The notes under the pieces were generated by a model, which was not told where the DNA came from, searched no databases, and saw nothing but the letters and a program-made list of their open reading frames with translations. From Nisaea nitritireducens (GTDB taxonomy: Bacteria; Pseudomonadota; Alphaproteobacteria; Thalassobaculales; Thalassobaculaceae), in the NCBI RefSeq assembly GCF_014904795.1, contig NZ_JACZFS010000013.1, positions 1 to 48,343 on the forward strand: a stretch of DNA of 48,343 nt. The letters are read 5' to 3'. Numbering within the stretch: the stretch's first letter is position 1; each line of letters opens with the position of its first letter. Shown piece after piece: positions 26,022-33,816 of this stretch. The position numbers and the translations under genes were made by a program.

Positions 26022-27775
26022 GCGCGCAGCTCCTCCACGGGCTCAACCCCGATGACCGAGAGGCCGGACGCAATGACCGTCTGTGTAGCCCGGACCAGAG
26101 CCAGCCGGGCCATGGTCAATTCGCGATCATCATCGACCAGGAACCTCAAAGTCGTGTCTTCCTTGCCTTTGTTCCACAAACCGTGGAAACCGGCAGCGAC
26201 CTCGCCGAGATAGAAGGCGATCCGATGCGGTTCGTGCGCTTCGGCAGCGCCTTCAACCGTGCGAGGCCATCCAAGTAACAGTTTCATGAGACCAAGCTCG
26301 GCCGGATCGGTCAAGCCGTCGAGCACTACCGGTGCCAGCCCGTTGGTCGAAAGATCGGCCCCATCAAGCGCTTCAGCGGCATGCCTCAAGACGGAATGGC
26401 AGCGCGCATGGGCATATTGCACATAAAAAACCGGGTTTTCCCGACTCTGCTCCGTCACTTTCTTGAAATCGAAATCCATCGTCTGATCGTTGCGGCGGGT
26501 CAGCATGATGAAACGCAACACGTCCTTGCCGACCGAATCGATGACATCGCGCAGGGTCACGAAGGTTCCCGCACGTTTGGACATCTTCACCGGCTTGCCG
26601 TCATCCATCAGATGGACAAGTTGGCAGAGCTTGATGTCGAGGTCGCCCTCGCCGCCGGTTACCGCCTTCACCGCAGCCTTCATGCGTTTCACGTAACCGC
26701 CATGATCCGCGCCCCAGACATCGATCATCTCGGCAAAGCCACGATTGTACTTGTCGAGGTGATAGGCGACGTCATTGGCAAAGTACGTCCAGCTGCCGTC
26801 CGATTTCTGGATCGGCCGGTCGACATCGTCGCCAAACTGCATTGCCTTGAACAGGCGCTGCGGGCGCGGCTCCCAGTCATCCGGAGTCTTGCCCTTCGGC
26901 GGCTGCAGCACGCCGGTATAGAGCAGGTCGCGCTCCTCCAGTGTCTGCATCACGGCATCGACCGCACCGGCATCGACCAAAGCCTTCTCGGAGCTGTAGA
27001 TCTCCATATCGACGCCGAGACCGGTCAGGTCTTCCTTGATCCCTTCCATCATCATGGAGATGGCAAAGGACCGCACTTCAGGTAGCCATTCCTCGTCCGG
27101 CGACTGCATCCATTTCCCGCCGTCGCGCGCCGAAAGCGCCTCACCGACATCCTTCAGATATTCGCCCGGGTAAAAGCCTTCCGGAATGGTGCCGATATCC
27201 TCGCCCCGGGCCTCGCGGTAGCGGAGATAAGCGGAACGGGCCAAAACGTCTACCTGAGCACCTGCATCGTTGACGTAATACTCCCGCGTCACATCGAAAC
27301 CGGCCTTGGTAAGAAGCGAGGCCAGCGCATCGCCAACCACAGCACCGCGGGCATGGGCCGCATGCAGAGGTCCCGTCGGGTTGGCGGAGACATATTCCAC
27401 CATCACCTTCTTGCCAGCGCCAACATCCGACTGGCCGTAATCCAGGCCTTCCTTCAGCAATCCGGCAATGGCATTGCGCCAGAAACCGTCGACGATCCGC
27501 AGATTGATGAAACCGGGCCCGGCGATTTCGGCCTCGCTCACCTCTTCCCAGTCGCGCATCTTGGAGATCAGCAACTCGGCGATGTCGCGCGGTTTCATTT
27601 TCGCGGGCTTGGCCAGCACCATAGCAGCGTTCGTGGCAATGTCCCCATGGCTCGGATCGCGTGGAGGCTCAACGCTCGCCCGGCTGATATCCAGGCCGGC
27701 GGGTAGTGCTCCCTCGGCGGACAGAGCCTCTATTGCTGCATCAAGTTTGTTCTGAAAGTATCTGAAAACGTTCAT
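26018..27775 (-). CDS. argS: Arginyl-tRNA synthetase
   Basis: ArgS charges tRNA-Arg. The 585-residue class I enzyme has an N-terminal additional domain that recognises the tRNA elbow, the HIGH-type motif [20 protein letters not shown] (HAAH variant), the KMSK loop [10 protein letters not shown] and a helical anticodon-binding C-terminus ([25 protein letters not shown]). It starts immediately after the dgt stop codon (TAA directly followed by ATG) and overlaps the SPOR-gene start. Confidence 0.97.
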   Translation of the reverse strand: MNVFRYFQNKLDAAIEALSAEGALPAGLDISRASVEPPRDPSHGDIATNAAMVLAKPAKMKPRDIAELLISKMRDWEEVSEAEIAGPGFINLRIVDGFWRNAIAGLLKEGLDYGQSDVGAGKKVMVEYVSANPTGPLHAAHARGAVVGDALASLLTKAGFDVTREYYVNDAGAQVDVLARSAYLRYREARGEDIGTIPEGFYPGEYLKDVGEALSARDGGKWMQSPDEEWLPEVRSFAISMMMEGIKEDLTGLGVDMEIYSSEKALVDAGAVDAVMQTLEERDLLYTGVLQPPKGKTPDDWEPRPQRLFKAMQFGDDVDRPIQKSDGSWTYFANDVAYHLDKYNRGFAEMIDVWGADHGGYVKRMKAAVKAVTGGEGDLDIKLCQLVHLMDDGKPVKMSKRAGTFVTLRDVIDSVGKDVLRFIMLTRRNDQTMDFDFKKVTEQSRENPVFYVQYAHARCHSVLRHAAEALDGADLSTNGLAPVVLDGLTDPAELGLMKLLLGWPRTVEGAAEAHEPHRIAFYLGEVAAGFHGLWNKGKEDTTLRFLVDDDRELTMARLALVRATQTVIASGLSVIGVEPVEELRA

Positions 27776-28984
27776 TTAAGTCTTCGCGTTTAGATCAAAG
27801 AGACGGGCATGCTCAATCACCGCAAAGCGGTCGGTCATGCCTGCGATATAGTCGGCGACAAGGCGCGCTTGCTTGGTATCGTCAATCTGCCCCGGCTGAT
27901 CGTTGCCGGTGCGCTGCCATTGTGCCGGAAGACAGTTCGGTTCCGCCATCAGCAGCTCGAACATGTCCGTTACCACCCGGCGGGCCTTGCTGGCCATGCG
28001 ATTCACTTTGTAGTGACGATACATGTTGTGAAACAGAAACGCTTTCAATGTGCGGTTCTGTTCCTCCATTTCGGCGGAGAAAGCAATTAGCGGAACAGGC
28101 GCGCTGCGGACTTCATCGGCTGAATTCGGTCGGTATTCCGCTAGTCTTCGCCGAGTTTCCCCAAGCAGATCCTCGACCATCGCACCGATCAGTCGTCGAA
28201 CAATTTCCTGCACCATCTTGGCGCGGGAGAGCGTACCGTAACTATCCATCACTTCGGATACGATAGGGCCGATAAGCGGCACATCGAGCATTATTTCGAT
28301 ATCGAACAGATCGGCATGCAGCGCGTCGTCAATATCATGAGCGTGATAGGCGATATCGTCGGAAAGTGCCGCAATCTGGGCTTCCGCGCTGGCAAAACCA
28401 CTTAACTGCAATGAAAGTTTCGAATCTAACTCGGTAATAATCGGGGGTACATCACTGGTTCCGTCCCTGTCTGTGAGCGGCCCGTTATGTTTGATGATCC
28501 CCTCAATGGTCTCCCAGGTCGGGTTAAGGCCGTCAAAGGACGCGTAGCGCTGTTCCAGCAGGGTCAGGACCCGAACCGTCTGCACATTGTGATCAAAGCC
28601 CCCATAAGGCTTCATCACCGCGTCCAGAGCATCCTCGCCGGCATGGCCGAACGGGGTGTGGCCGAGATCGTGCGCCAGGGCCAGAGCTTCCGCCAGATCC
28701 TCGTTCAAGCCGAGCGAGCGGCTGATAGACCGCGCGATTTGCGCCACCTCAAGGCTGTGGGTCAACCGGGTACGGTAATAATCACCCTCGTGATAGACGA
28801 AGACCTGCGTCTTGTATTCCAAGCGCCGGAAAGCGCCGGAATGCAGAACCCTGTCCCGATCTCGCTGGAACGGCGTGCGCTCGCGCGCTTCCGGCTCCGG
28901 GAACTGCCGGCCGCGGCTGTTCCTGAAATCCGCAGCATAGGGCGCGAACTGCTGTTTGAACGTCCAGTTTTGAGACTCGGGCAT
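27776..28984 (-). CDS. dgt: dGTP triphosphohydrolase-like HD protein
   Basis: Dgt-type enzymes hydrolyse dNTPs to nucleoside plus triphosphate. The 402-residue protein has the HD-domain ligands in RLTHSLEVAQIARSI, ALAHDLGHTPFGHAGED and LSDDIAYHAHDIDDAL, and the Dgt N-terminal block FQRDRDRVLHSGAFRRLEYKTQVF. The length fits the shorter type 2 dGTPase-like group. The gene sits directly upstream of argS with no gap, and opposite erpA. Nucleotide specificity cannot be read from sequence. Confidence 0.94.
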   Translation of the reverse strand: MPESQNWTFKQQFAPYAADFRNSRGRQFPEPEARERTPFQRDRDRVLHSGAFRRLEYKTQVFVYHEGDYYRTRLTHSLEVAQIARSISRSLGLNEDLAEALALAHDLGHTPFGHAGEDALDAVMKPYGGFDHNVQTVRVLTLLEQRYASFDGLNPTWETIEGIIKHNGPLTDRDGTSDVPPIITELDSKLSLQLSGFASAEAQIAALSDDIAYHAHDIDDALHADLFDIEIMLDVPLIGPIVSEVMDSYGTLSRAKMVQEIVRRLIGAMVEDLLGETRRRLAEYRPNSADEVRSAPVPLIAFSAEMEEQNRTLKAFLFHNMYRHYKVNRMASKARRVVTDMFELLMAEPNCLPAQWQRTGNDQPGQIDDTKQARLVADYIAGMTDRFAVIEHARLFDLNAKT

Positions 28985-29010
28985 ATACAGGGACCAAGTG
29001 CGATTCGAAC

Positions 29011-29060
29011 TGCGCGGAACCTACTCTCGGGCGCCCTTCCGCGCAATGCCAAGGGCCCGA
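29011..29060. promoter_or_regulatory. Alternative stems in the dgt/erpA intergenic region
   Basis: Stem A pairs TGCGCGGAA (29011-29019) with TTCCGCGCA (29037-29045), 9 perfect pairs. Stem B pairs TCGGGC-G-CCCTT (29027-29038) with AAGGGCCCGA (29051-29060), one bulged G. They share bases 29037-29038, so both cannot form fully at once. The 170-base region otherwise shows only TTCAGGGCCTGAA (a small palindrome). It could be a leader switch for erpA or overlapping operators. Confidence 0.4.
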
Positions 29061-29154
29061 AAACAGTTGAATTCAGGGCCTGAAGCATTACTTTTCCTTC
29101 AGGGATCGTATTATGATCACGGTCAGAAATTCGAACGCGACGAATGGAGCGGCG

Positions 29155-29544
29155 ATGAGCCTCGCTGAAAACCATGACGACAGTGGTGCCGCAGTACCTC
29201 CGGGTGCCGGCGAACGAAGCTTCGGATTGAGCGAAAGCGCGGCCAAGCGGATCAAGGTCCTGCTTGAGCTGGAAGAGAACAGCGACGGTAAATTCATGCG
29301 CGTCGGCGTCGAAGGTGGCGGCTGCTCCGGTTTCCAATACGATTTCGGTTTCGACGATGTGATGAAAGAAGACGACCACGTCTTCGAAAGCCACGGCATG
29401 AAGGTTATCGTCGACGATACGTCCCTCGATTTGCTGAATGGCGGCGTGCTCGATTATGTCGACGAATTGCTCGGCGCCTATTTCCAGGTCACGAATCCGA
29501 ACGCCTCGTCTTCCTGTGGCTGCGGTACCTCTTTCTCCCTCTGA
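29155..29544 (+). CDS. erpA: Iron-sulfur cluster insertion protein (ErpA, A-type carrier)
   Basis: ErpA hands iron-sulfur clusters to apo-proteins, including respiratory-chain and isoprenoid enzymes. The core FGLSESAAKRIKVLLELEE through the three conserved cysteines (GGCSGFQYDF and SSCGCGTSF) is standard for A-type carriers. The ATG at 29113 would add 14 residues, but the ATG at 29155 has GGAG 5 bases upstream and gives 129 residues, nearer the usual length. The region before residue 20 is still longer than in E. coli. It is divergent from dgt, across a region with alternative inverted repeats. Confidence 0.92.
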   Translation: MSLAENHDDSGAAVPPGAGERSFGLSESAAKRIKVLLELEENSDGKFMRVGVEGGGCSGFQYDFGFDDVMKEDDHVFESHGMKVIVDDTSLDLLNGGVLDYVDELLGAYFQVTNPNASSSCGCGTSFSL

Positions 29545-29659
29545 CAGACGCTAACGCGCCAATTTCCTAGATATCCGGCAAAGTGTCTTGGCCGCGCGAT
29601 GCCGCGCGGGCAGACTGCCTGCTCGTCACACTTCAAGCTCTTCGCGGAACGGACTCCCC

Positions 29660-30430
29660 ATGAAAGCGGCCACCTGGAACGTCAATTCGATCAAGGCGCG
29701 GCTCCCGAACCTGCTGGAATGGCTCGACAGCTTTCAGCCGGACGTCGCCATGCTCCAGGAAACCAAGACCGTGGACGAGAATTTCCCGCGCCTCGAAATC
29801 GAGGAACGCGGCTACAAGATCCTGGCGCACGGCCAGAAGAGCTATAACGGCGTTGCCATCCTCTCAAAGCACGAGATAAAGGATCCGCTGGTTGGACTTC
29901 CCGGCGATGACGCTGATGAGCAGGCCCGTTATGTTGAGGGCACCATCGGCGGCATCCGCTTCGCCTCGATCTATCTGCCGAATGGCAATCCGATCACGAC
30001 CGAGAAGTTCACCTACAAGCTCGGCTGGATGAAGCGCCTGAAGGCCCGGGCTGAAACCCTGCTGCAAAGCGAGGGGCCGGTCGTGCTGGCGGGCGATTAC
30101 AATGTCGTGCCAATGGATGAAGACGTGCATGACCCGGCCGGCTGGGCCGATGACGCGCTGTGCCAGCCGGAATCCCGCGCCGCGTACCGCTCCATCCTCA
30201 ATCTCGGCTATGCGGACGCCTACCGGATTTTCAACACCGCGCCGCACCGCTACAGCTTCTGGGACTATCAGGGCGGTGCCTGGCAGAACGATCACGGCGT
30301 TCGTATCGACCATCTGCTGCTCTCGCCGCAGGCGGCCGACCGGCTGAAGGCGTCCGGCATAGATTCAGGCCCACGCGGCAAGCCCAAAGCCTCGGACCAT
30401 ACCCCGGTCTGGATCGAACTCGCGGCGTAA
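29660..30430 (+). CDS. xth: Exodeoxyribonuclease III
   Basis: Xth is the main AP endonuclease/3' exonuclease of base excision repair. The ATG at 29660 gives MKAATWNVNSIKARLPNLLEWL, the family start (frame open from 29588), and 256 residues. Catalytic motifs are all present: the metal-binding Glu in MLQETKT, GDYNVVPMDEDV, the tyrosine-containing RYSFWDYQGGAWQND, RIDHLLLS, and the C-terminal SDHTPVWIEL with catalytic Asp-His. It follows erpA by 115 bases. The stop is followed within about 20 bases by a REP-like inverted-repeat element. Confidence 0.96.
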   Translation: MKAATWNVNSIKARLPNLLEWLDSFQPDVAMLQETKTVDENFPRLEIEERGYKILAHGQKSYNGVAILSKHEIKDPLVGLPGDDADEQARYVEGTIGGIRFASIYLPNGNPITTEKFTYKLGWMKRLKARAETLLQSEGPVVLAGDYNVVPMDEDVHDPAGWADDALCQPESRAAYRSILNLGYADAYRIFNTAPHRYSFWDYQGGAWQNDHGVRIDHLLLSPQAADRLKASGIDSGPRGKPKASDHTPVWIELAA

Positions 30431-30451
30431 TTAAGTTGATAATTTAAGTAA

Positions 30452-30538
30452 ACGTCATCCCGGCCGGAGAGCCGGGACCTAGTCGATCATGGAGCGCGTT
30501 CTGACTTCCCTGGGTCCCCGCTTGCGCGGGAATGACGG
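30452..30538. repeat. REP-like composite palindromic element
   Basis: The outer ends are inverted copies, CGTCATCCC (30453-30461) and GGGAATGACG (30528-30537). Inside are two hairpins: TCCCGGC/GCCGGGA (30458-30464 with 30471-30477) and CCCGC/GCGGG (30517-30521 with 30526-30530). The CGTCATTCCCGCG-type sequence is a familiar repeat in many proteobacterial genomes. It lies between the convergent xth and M81 genes and could serve both as a terminator. Only one copy is in this window, so repetition cannot be shown here. Confidence 0.65.
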
Positions 30539-30553
30539 TTTGAGGGACGTTTC

Positions 30554-32056
30554 TCACCCCGCTTTAAACGGCTCTCCCAGCGGCCGTGTCCGCAGCCCTT
30601 CGCGCAGATGTTTCCACGGTAGCGCCGCGGGATCGGCCAAAACCGGCCCCGGAGACGCACATTCGATGATTTCCGCGGCAATCGGTGCAAAATCGGCGCG
30701 GTAGTGCACCGAGCTTTTATTCACCAGAATCTTCATTTGTTCCGGCTCGACGCCGAGGAAACGATACATCATCCGGTCGGCCATCTGCACCTTGCGGGAG
30801 CCGACCAGAACCTGCACCCCATTGATGCTGAGCCGGGCTGACGGGCCAAGCCGCATGTGGGAGCCGGAATAGAACGGTCCGGTCGCCGTGAATTCTCCAT
30901 TCGACAACGCCTCGACCCGGAACGTGCCTTCAAAGGGTGCATCTCCCGGCACGCGTGACTTGCCGCCGAGAGCCAGCCTGATCTCCGCCCCCTCACCGGC
31001 TTCATGCGCAGCCAAGGCAGCCTCGGCATCGACCAGAAGGCCAATCGCCGCTCCCTCGGCAGCGTTACTGACCAGGGCCCGTAATAGCCCCGTCGTGTCG
31101 CTGTCGGCGCCGCCGCCGGAATTGTCCTGCACATCCGCTATGACAACCGGACGGTCCGCTGTGGCGGCGATGCGCATCGCTTCACGTACTGCCGCGTCCG
31201 GATCGGGCAGCACGGCCGCAAATTCCGATTCCTTGGCGCAGATAGCATCAACCAACTGTTTCACCGACTGTTTCACGCTCTTCTCGTCGTCTCCATATGC
31301 GAAAACAGAGGCCCCGCAATGATGTATATCGGCTGCAGGGAAGCCCGTTGCGAACGAAAGCGAGACGTTATGCGCCGCCTCCAACTCCGGAATCATCGCG
31401 TAGAGACCTGCGGCAGGTTCGGCCATCGTGCATTGCCGGACCAGCGGCATCAGGAACGGGATTTGCTCGAAAGTATGGACAGGCTTGCGGCCAGATTTGA
31501 TGAGAGCATCCAGCCGGCGTGCTACTCGGGCGCCGGTATCGGCCATATCGATATGCGGATAGGTCCGGTAGGCATCGAGGCCATTCGCCCATGAAACCAT
31601 TTCCGGAGTGACGTTCGCGTGCAGGTCGAGGCTGGCCAGAAGCAGGAAGTCGTCTCCGACAAGCGCCCGTACCCGGCGCAGCAACTCGCCCTCGCCATCC
31701 TCATAGGTCTCCGTCGCCATCGCGCCATGCAGGCAGAGATAGATCGCGTCGGCCGGCAGGGCAGCCTCGATGCCCTTCAGGATCAATCCGGCGATATGCT
31801 CGTAGGCTTCGTCTGTTACATGAGCTGAAGGGGACGCCGCGGCCCAACTCGTCGGCACCAACTCATGCCCGAGCGCCCGGGCCTGCTCGATGAAACCCGC
31901 GACAGAAATATTGATCCCCTTGACCGCTTCGAACAGGGGCGCACCGGTGACCAGTGCCGGCCAACTCCCGGGGCTGGTGAAGGCGTCGAGTGCCGCCTTG
32001 CTAGGGCCGAATGTGTTGGTCTCGTGCTGAAAGCCGCCGATGATAATCCGCGCCAT
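30554..32056 (-). CDS. M81-family metallopeptidase (MlrC-like)
   Basis: A 500-residue protein of the MlrC (microcystinase C) family. The N-terminal M81 domain shows IIIGGFQHETNTFGP, YLCLHGAMATETYEDGEG, LASLDLHANVTPEMV and DAYRTYPHIDMADTG. The MlrC C-terminal domain follows with VVIADVQDNSGGGADSDTT. The His and Asp residues of HGA, DLHAN and the DNxGGGxxxD block are the putative metal ligands. There is no signal peptide. Family members other than the microcystin enzyme are poorly characterised and often occur beside peptide or small-molecule transport genes. A 59-residue hydrophobic ORF precedes it by 32 bases. The substrate is unknown. Confidence 0.9.
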   Translation of the reverse strand: MARIIIGGFQHETNTFGPSKAALDAFTSPGSWPALVTGAPLFEAVKGINISVAGFIEQARALGHELVPTSWAAASPSAHVTDEAYEHIAGLILKGIEAALPADAIYLCLHGAMATETYEDGEGELLRRVRALVGDDFLLLASLDLHANVTPEMVSWANGLDAYRTYPHIDMADTGARVARRLDALIKSGRKPVHTFEQIPFLMPLVRQCTMAEPAAGLYAMIPELEAAHNVSLSFATGFPAADIHHCGASVFAYGDDEKSVKQSVKQLVDAICAKESEFAAVLPDPDAAVREAMRIAATADRPVVIADVQDNSGGGADSDTTGLLRALVSNAAEGAAIGLLVDAEAALAAHEAGEGAEIRLALGGKSRVPGDAPFEGTFRVEALSNGEFTATGPFYSGSHMRLGPSARLSINGVQVLVGSRKVQMADRMMYRFLGVEPEQMKILVNKSSVHYRADFAPIAAEIIECASPGPVLADPAALPWKHLREGLRTRPLGEPFKAG

Positions 32057-32088
32057 TCGGGCTCTCCCGTCCGAAGGTTATGTCTAAG

Positions 32089-32268
32089 CTAGTTGATGCC
32101 GATGGCGCCGCAGAGCGAAACCCAGACATCCTGGAGGATGTAACTGTCCCGCACGAAAGGCAGAACGGCCACGCAGATGAGAATAAAGACGACAAGACCG
32201 ACGAACTCGGCGCTGCGCCAGCGGCGCGGCTCCTGCTCAGTCCCGGTCCTGCATTTGTATTGTATCAT
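32089..32268 (-). CDS. Small hydrophobic ORF, possible truncated permease N-terminus
   Basis: A 59-residue minus-strand ORF from the ATG at 32268. It starts with a basic segment (TEQEPRRWRSAEF), then a hydrophobic helix (VGLVVFILICVAVLPFV), then RDSYILQDVWVSLCGAIGIN and a stop. That resembles the N-terminus of LivM-type branched-chain amino acid permeases, where a helix, P-F-x-x-x-S-Y and an A-L-G-L-N ending lead into the transport core; here the reading stops at GIN. It may be a truncated remnant or a real small membrane protein. It precedes the M81 gene by 32 bases on the same strand. The similarity is by eye and weak. Confidence 0.4.
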   Translation of the reverse strand: MIQYKCRTGTEQEPRRWRSAEFVGLVVFILICVAVLPFVRDSYILQDVWVSLCGAIGIN

Positions 32269-32436
32269 TCAGATTCCGTGCCCTCGGAGATGAGGGGGCG
32301 TTGGCAGAGGGTGCATCTGCCTGTAATCAATGCCTGACATCTTACTCATGGGCCATGCGCGATGGCAATTTGCCCGGATGAATTCTTCTGGAACCGCTCC
32401 GGTTCCAAAATCCGATCGAATGAAGGACTGACAGGC

Positions 32437-33342
32437 ATGTGCGCGAGGGAATATCTGACGTTCGACGATAGCTGGGCCGGATATCTGCGCTGGGCGCACC
32501 GGCTGCCTCCCGCACCGCCGCCTGTCACGCCGCGCCGTATATCCGGAATTGCCGAGATCATCGAAGAATTCGATGCTGTCATCCTCGACAATTTCGGGGT
32601 GCTCAGCCTCGGCCCGCCGGTCATCCCCGAAGGTCCGGCGGCTTATGATTGTATCCGCAAAGCGGGCGTTGCCGTCCGCGTCGTCTCGAACGACGGCTCA
32701 AAGAGCATCGCGGCGATGTGTGAAAGCCATCGCGCGCGCGGATATCTGTTCGAGGAATCTGAGATTTTCGCTGGTGTCAGTCTGCTGGAAGATATGCTTG
32801 AGAGCGGCAAGGACGGTTTCTGGGCCGCGATAGGTCTTGATTCCCGCCTCATTCCTCCGGGGGGCCATGACATCCGAGCCTGGCCGGATGACACCGTCGA
32901 AATTGATGAGGCAGCCGGTCTTCTACTGCTGGATTGCGATAATTTCTGGAGAAAGGATTTCGCGCCGATCCTCGAAAGCTTCAAGCGCCACCCCCGCCCC
33001 GTCATTGTCGGAAACCCGGACCTGACAGCCCCCTATACCGAAGCAATGAGCCTGGAGCCCGGGTATCTGGCGCATCAGCTTGCGGACGAAGCCGGGATCG
33101 AGCCGGTCTTTCTCGGCAAACCCTTCGGCCCGGTTTATGAGATGGCCATGCGTGACCTGGCCCATATTCCCCCGGAGCGGGTACTCTGCGTTGGCGATAC
33201 GCTCCATACGGACGTGCTCGGCGGACGGGCCCGGGGCATGAAGGCCCTGTTGGTCGAAACCGGCTTCACACGTGGAAAAGATCCCCTCACCCTTGCAGAA
33301 GAAAGCGGAATCTGGCCTGATTTCATCGCACCGTCGATTTAA
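32437..33342 (+). CDS. HAD-IIA family hydrolase (NagD-like) with altered motif I
   Basis: About 301 residues of the HAD superfamily, subgroup IIA. Motif I is FDAVILDNFGVLSLG (DNFG at 51-54), motif II VRVVSNDGSKS, motif III the Lys in FLGKPFGPVYEMA, and motif IV RVLCVGDTLHTDVLGG. Usual HADs have DxD in motif I; here the second Asp is Phe. A related alphaproteobacterial subgroup (TIGR01459) has Trp there, so the change is family-like rather than a fresh mutation. The ATG at 32437 follows AAGGA; an upstream ATG at 32362 is possible. It is divergent from the M81 gene and 15 bases upstream of the SNase-like gene. The substrate is unknown. Confidence 0.85.
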   Translation: MCAREYLTFDDSWAGYLRWAHRLPPAPPPVTPRRISGIAEIIEEFDAVILDNFGVLSLGPPVIPEGPAAYDCIRKAGVAVRVVSNDGSKSIAAMCESHRARGYLFEESEIFAGVSLLEDMLESGKDGFWAAIGLDSRLIPPGGHDIRAWPDDTVEIDEAAGLLLLDCDNFWRKDFAPILESFKRHPRPVIVGNPDLTAPYTEAMSLEPGYLAHQLADEAGIEPVFLGKPFGPVYEMAMRDLAHIPPERVLCVGDTLHTDVLGGRARGMKALLVETGFTRGKDPLTLAEESGIWPDFIAPSI

Positions 33343-33357
33343 TCATGGAGCGACCGC

Positions 33358-33804
33358 ATGCATGCGCCAGTCCTCTTGCTATCGATGCTCCTCTGTCTGA
33401 CCGGCTTTTCAAACGCCGCAATGGCAGCGGACAAGAAGCCGATCGTCATCGAAGGCGAAGCCCGCGTTATTGATGCCGGAACCATCCAGATAGACAGAAG
33501 CGTAATCCGGTTGTTCGGGATCGTTGCACCGAGCCCCCGTCAGAAATGCCTGCGCGGCGCCCTGCCCTGGCTCTGCGGCGCCGCCGCAAAGAAGCATCTG
33601 CAGGAACTGGCGGACCGAAAGCAGGCCCGCTGCGTGGCCGTGGAAACCTTTAACGCCCGCTGTATCGTCAATAAGAAGGATCTGTCGAACGAGATGGTGC
33701 TGTCCGGCTGGGCCGTTGCCGATGAAGCGGGCGATGCCTACAGGCCGGCCGAAGAAAAAGCCCGCGCCGGGAAGCGCGGGCTTTGGGAAAGCGTTCTGGA
33801 TTAG
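33358..33804 (+). CDS. Exported SNase-like (thermonuclease-fold) protein
   Basis: A 148-residue protein with a signal peptide (about 1-23, MHAPVLLLSMLLCLTGFSNA, cleavage near AMA). The mature part follows the SNase fold: VIDAGTIQIDRSVIRLFGIVAP, C-LRGALPWLCGAAAKKHLQEL, CVAVETF, MVLSGWAV, ARAGKRGLWES. Catalytic positions are poorly kept: DGDT becomes DAGT and the Glu of the usual IDAPE segment is replaced (IVAPSPR). One Arg in VIRLFG remains. It may bind nucleic acid without cutting, or act elsewhere. Its last codons contain a perfect hairpin that reads as a terminator on the opposite strand. Confidence 0.78.
   Translation: MHAPVLLLSMLLCLTGFSNAAMAADKKPIVIEGEARVIDAGTIQIDRSVIRLFGIVAPSPRQKCLRGALPWLCGAAAKKHLQELADRKQARCVAVETFNARCIVNKKDLSNEMVLSGWAVADEAGDAYRPAEEKARAGKRGLWESVLD
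33755..33784 (-). terminator. Rho-independent terminator of valS, inside the SNase-like gene
   Basis: AAAGCCCGCGC (33757-33767) and GCGCGGGCTTT (33774-33784) are perfect 11-base arms with a 6-base loop. Read on the minus strand the stem is followed by a T-run (TTTTTCTTC), 33 bases past the valS stop codon. It lies wholly within the last codons of the convergent SNase-like gene (segment KARAGKRGL). In the plus direction only TTT follows. Confidence 0.8.
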
Positions 33805-33816
33805 GTTGTTAACACC

